From NCBI RefSeq assembly GCF_900454895.1, contig NZ_UGTA01000001.1, positions 1,612,001 through 1,676,000 on the forward strand: DNA of 64,000 nt. Reading direction: 5' to 3'. This DNA comes from Phocoenobacter uteri. GTDB lineage: Bacteria > Pseudomonadota > Gammaproteobacteria > Enterobacterales > Pasteurellaceae. Positions 63,679 through 64,000 of this stretch are shown here, in pieces; the first letter of the stretch is position 1; each line of letters opens with the position of its first letter. The position numbers and the translations under genes are program-made. The notes beneath the pieces were generated by a model. It ran no database searches. It was not told the origin of the DNA and saw nothing but the letters and a program-made list of their open reading frames with translations.

Positions 63679-64000
63679 ATGAGTAAAGTAAATTCTCGAA
63701 TTCAGCAACTTAATTTCTTACTAAAAAAAATGGATAAAATCCATTTACGTGATGCGGCTGAAATCTTAAATGTTTCAGAAATGACAATTCGACGAGATTT
63801 GAGTACTGATTCAAGTTCCGTAACCCTGTTAGGGGGATATATTGTTAAATCCCCTCAGAACAATCATCAAAATAACTATGTTATCTTAGAACAAGAAACC
63901 AAGAATATTGCGGAAAAAATGTATGTGGGCAAATTGGCCGCATCTCAAATTGTAGAAAATGATGTGGTTTTCTTTGATACGGGTTCTACAATTCCTTTTA
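63679..64000 (+). CDS. deoR: DeoR-family transcriptional regulator (3' end outside window)
   Basis: The first 107 residues are visible: a winged helix-turn-helix (KIHLRDAAEILNVSEMTIRR), then VTLLGGYIV and the start of the sugar-phosphate sensor domain (NDVVFFDTGSTIPF). It resembles E. coli DeoR, which represses deoxynucleoside catabolism and senses deoxyribose 5-phosphate. AAGG lies upstream of the ATG. Divergent from the UhpC-like transporter, which could be its target. Confidence 0.85.
   Translation, partial: MSKVNSRIQQLNFLLKKMDKIHLRDAAEILNVSEMTIRRDLSTDSSSVTLLGGYIVKSPQNNHQNNYVILEQETKNIAEKMYVGKLAASQIVENDVVFFDTGSTIPF

Overview
The window is chromosomal DNA of a gamma-proteobacterium of the family Pasteurellaceae. 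It is AT-rich, and many core gene neighbourhoods match Haemophilus/Actinobacillus and E. coli order. Dozens of DNA-uptake-signal cores of the Actinobacillus pleuropneumoniae type (AAGCGGT/ACCGCTT, often followed by an A/T-rich stretch with TTTGCAAA) are scattered between genes, frequently as inverted pairs. This places it in the Apl-type uptake-sequence clade (Actinobacillus, Mannheimia, Bibersteinia and relatives). The species cannot be named from sequence alone.

Layout. 1-2.5 kb: end of a CBS/nucleotidyltransferase protein plus a DnaQ-like exonuclease. 2.5-3 kb: a decayed gene. 3-6.5 kb: purA and hflKC. 6.7-10.8 kb: an exported, lysine-rich ComEA-like protein and frdABCD. 11-14.8 kb: epmA, tusDCB-yheO, fkpA and slyX. 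14.9-22.3 kb: a 2171-residue trimeric autotransporter adhesin (TAA) with an OmpA-domain lipoprotein. 22.5-25 kb: dapD, a DUF2799-like lipoprotein, a small acidic protein and a flavin reductase. 25.1-34.8 kb: a sugar-uptake locus (hybrid sensor kinase, CUT2-type ABC transporter, OmpR-type regulator, Mak-like fructokinase, xylulokinase-like FGGY kinase). 34.8-36 kb: a membrane protein and xerD. 36.1-37.1 kb: a 22-copy heptanucleotide repeat in front of a YdfG-like dehydrogenase. 37.4-42.3 kb: tatABC, two paralogous exported proteins of unknown function, miaA, hfq and an SGNH esterase. 42.4-51.4 kb: a second, larger TAA (2716 residues) with its own OmpA-domain lipoprotein. 51.4-52.8 kb: non-coding DNA with three copies of a ~153-bp repeat. 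52.8-56 kb: tpiA, rpoH, ssrA (tmRNA), a decayed P4-type integrase and a small orphan gene. 56.3-61.3 kb: the S10 ribosomal protein operon, rpsJ to rpsQ. 61.5-64 kb: a UPF0178 protein, a UhpC-like transporter under a near-perfect CRP site, and the start of deoR.

How it fits together. Most of the window is housekeeping (respiration, translation, protein export, RNA modification). The accessory content is of three kinds. First, two giant adhesin loci share one architecture: adhesin first, then a lipoprotein that appears to join a BamE-like domain to a peptidoglycan-binding OmpA domain. Second, one sugar-uptake locus has its own two-component system. Third, there are small spots of genome flux: the SSR-bearing dehydrogenase module bracketed by similar uptake-sequence elements, the integrase remnant at ssrA, the repeat cluster upstream of the second adhesin, and the decayed gene beside purA.
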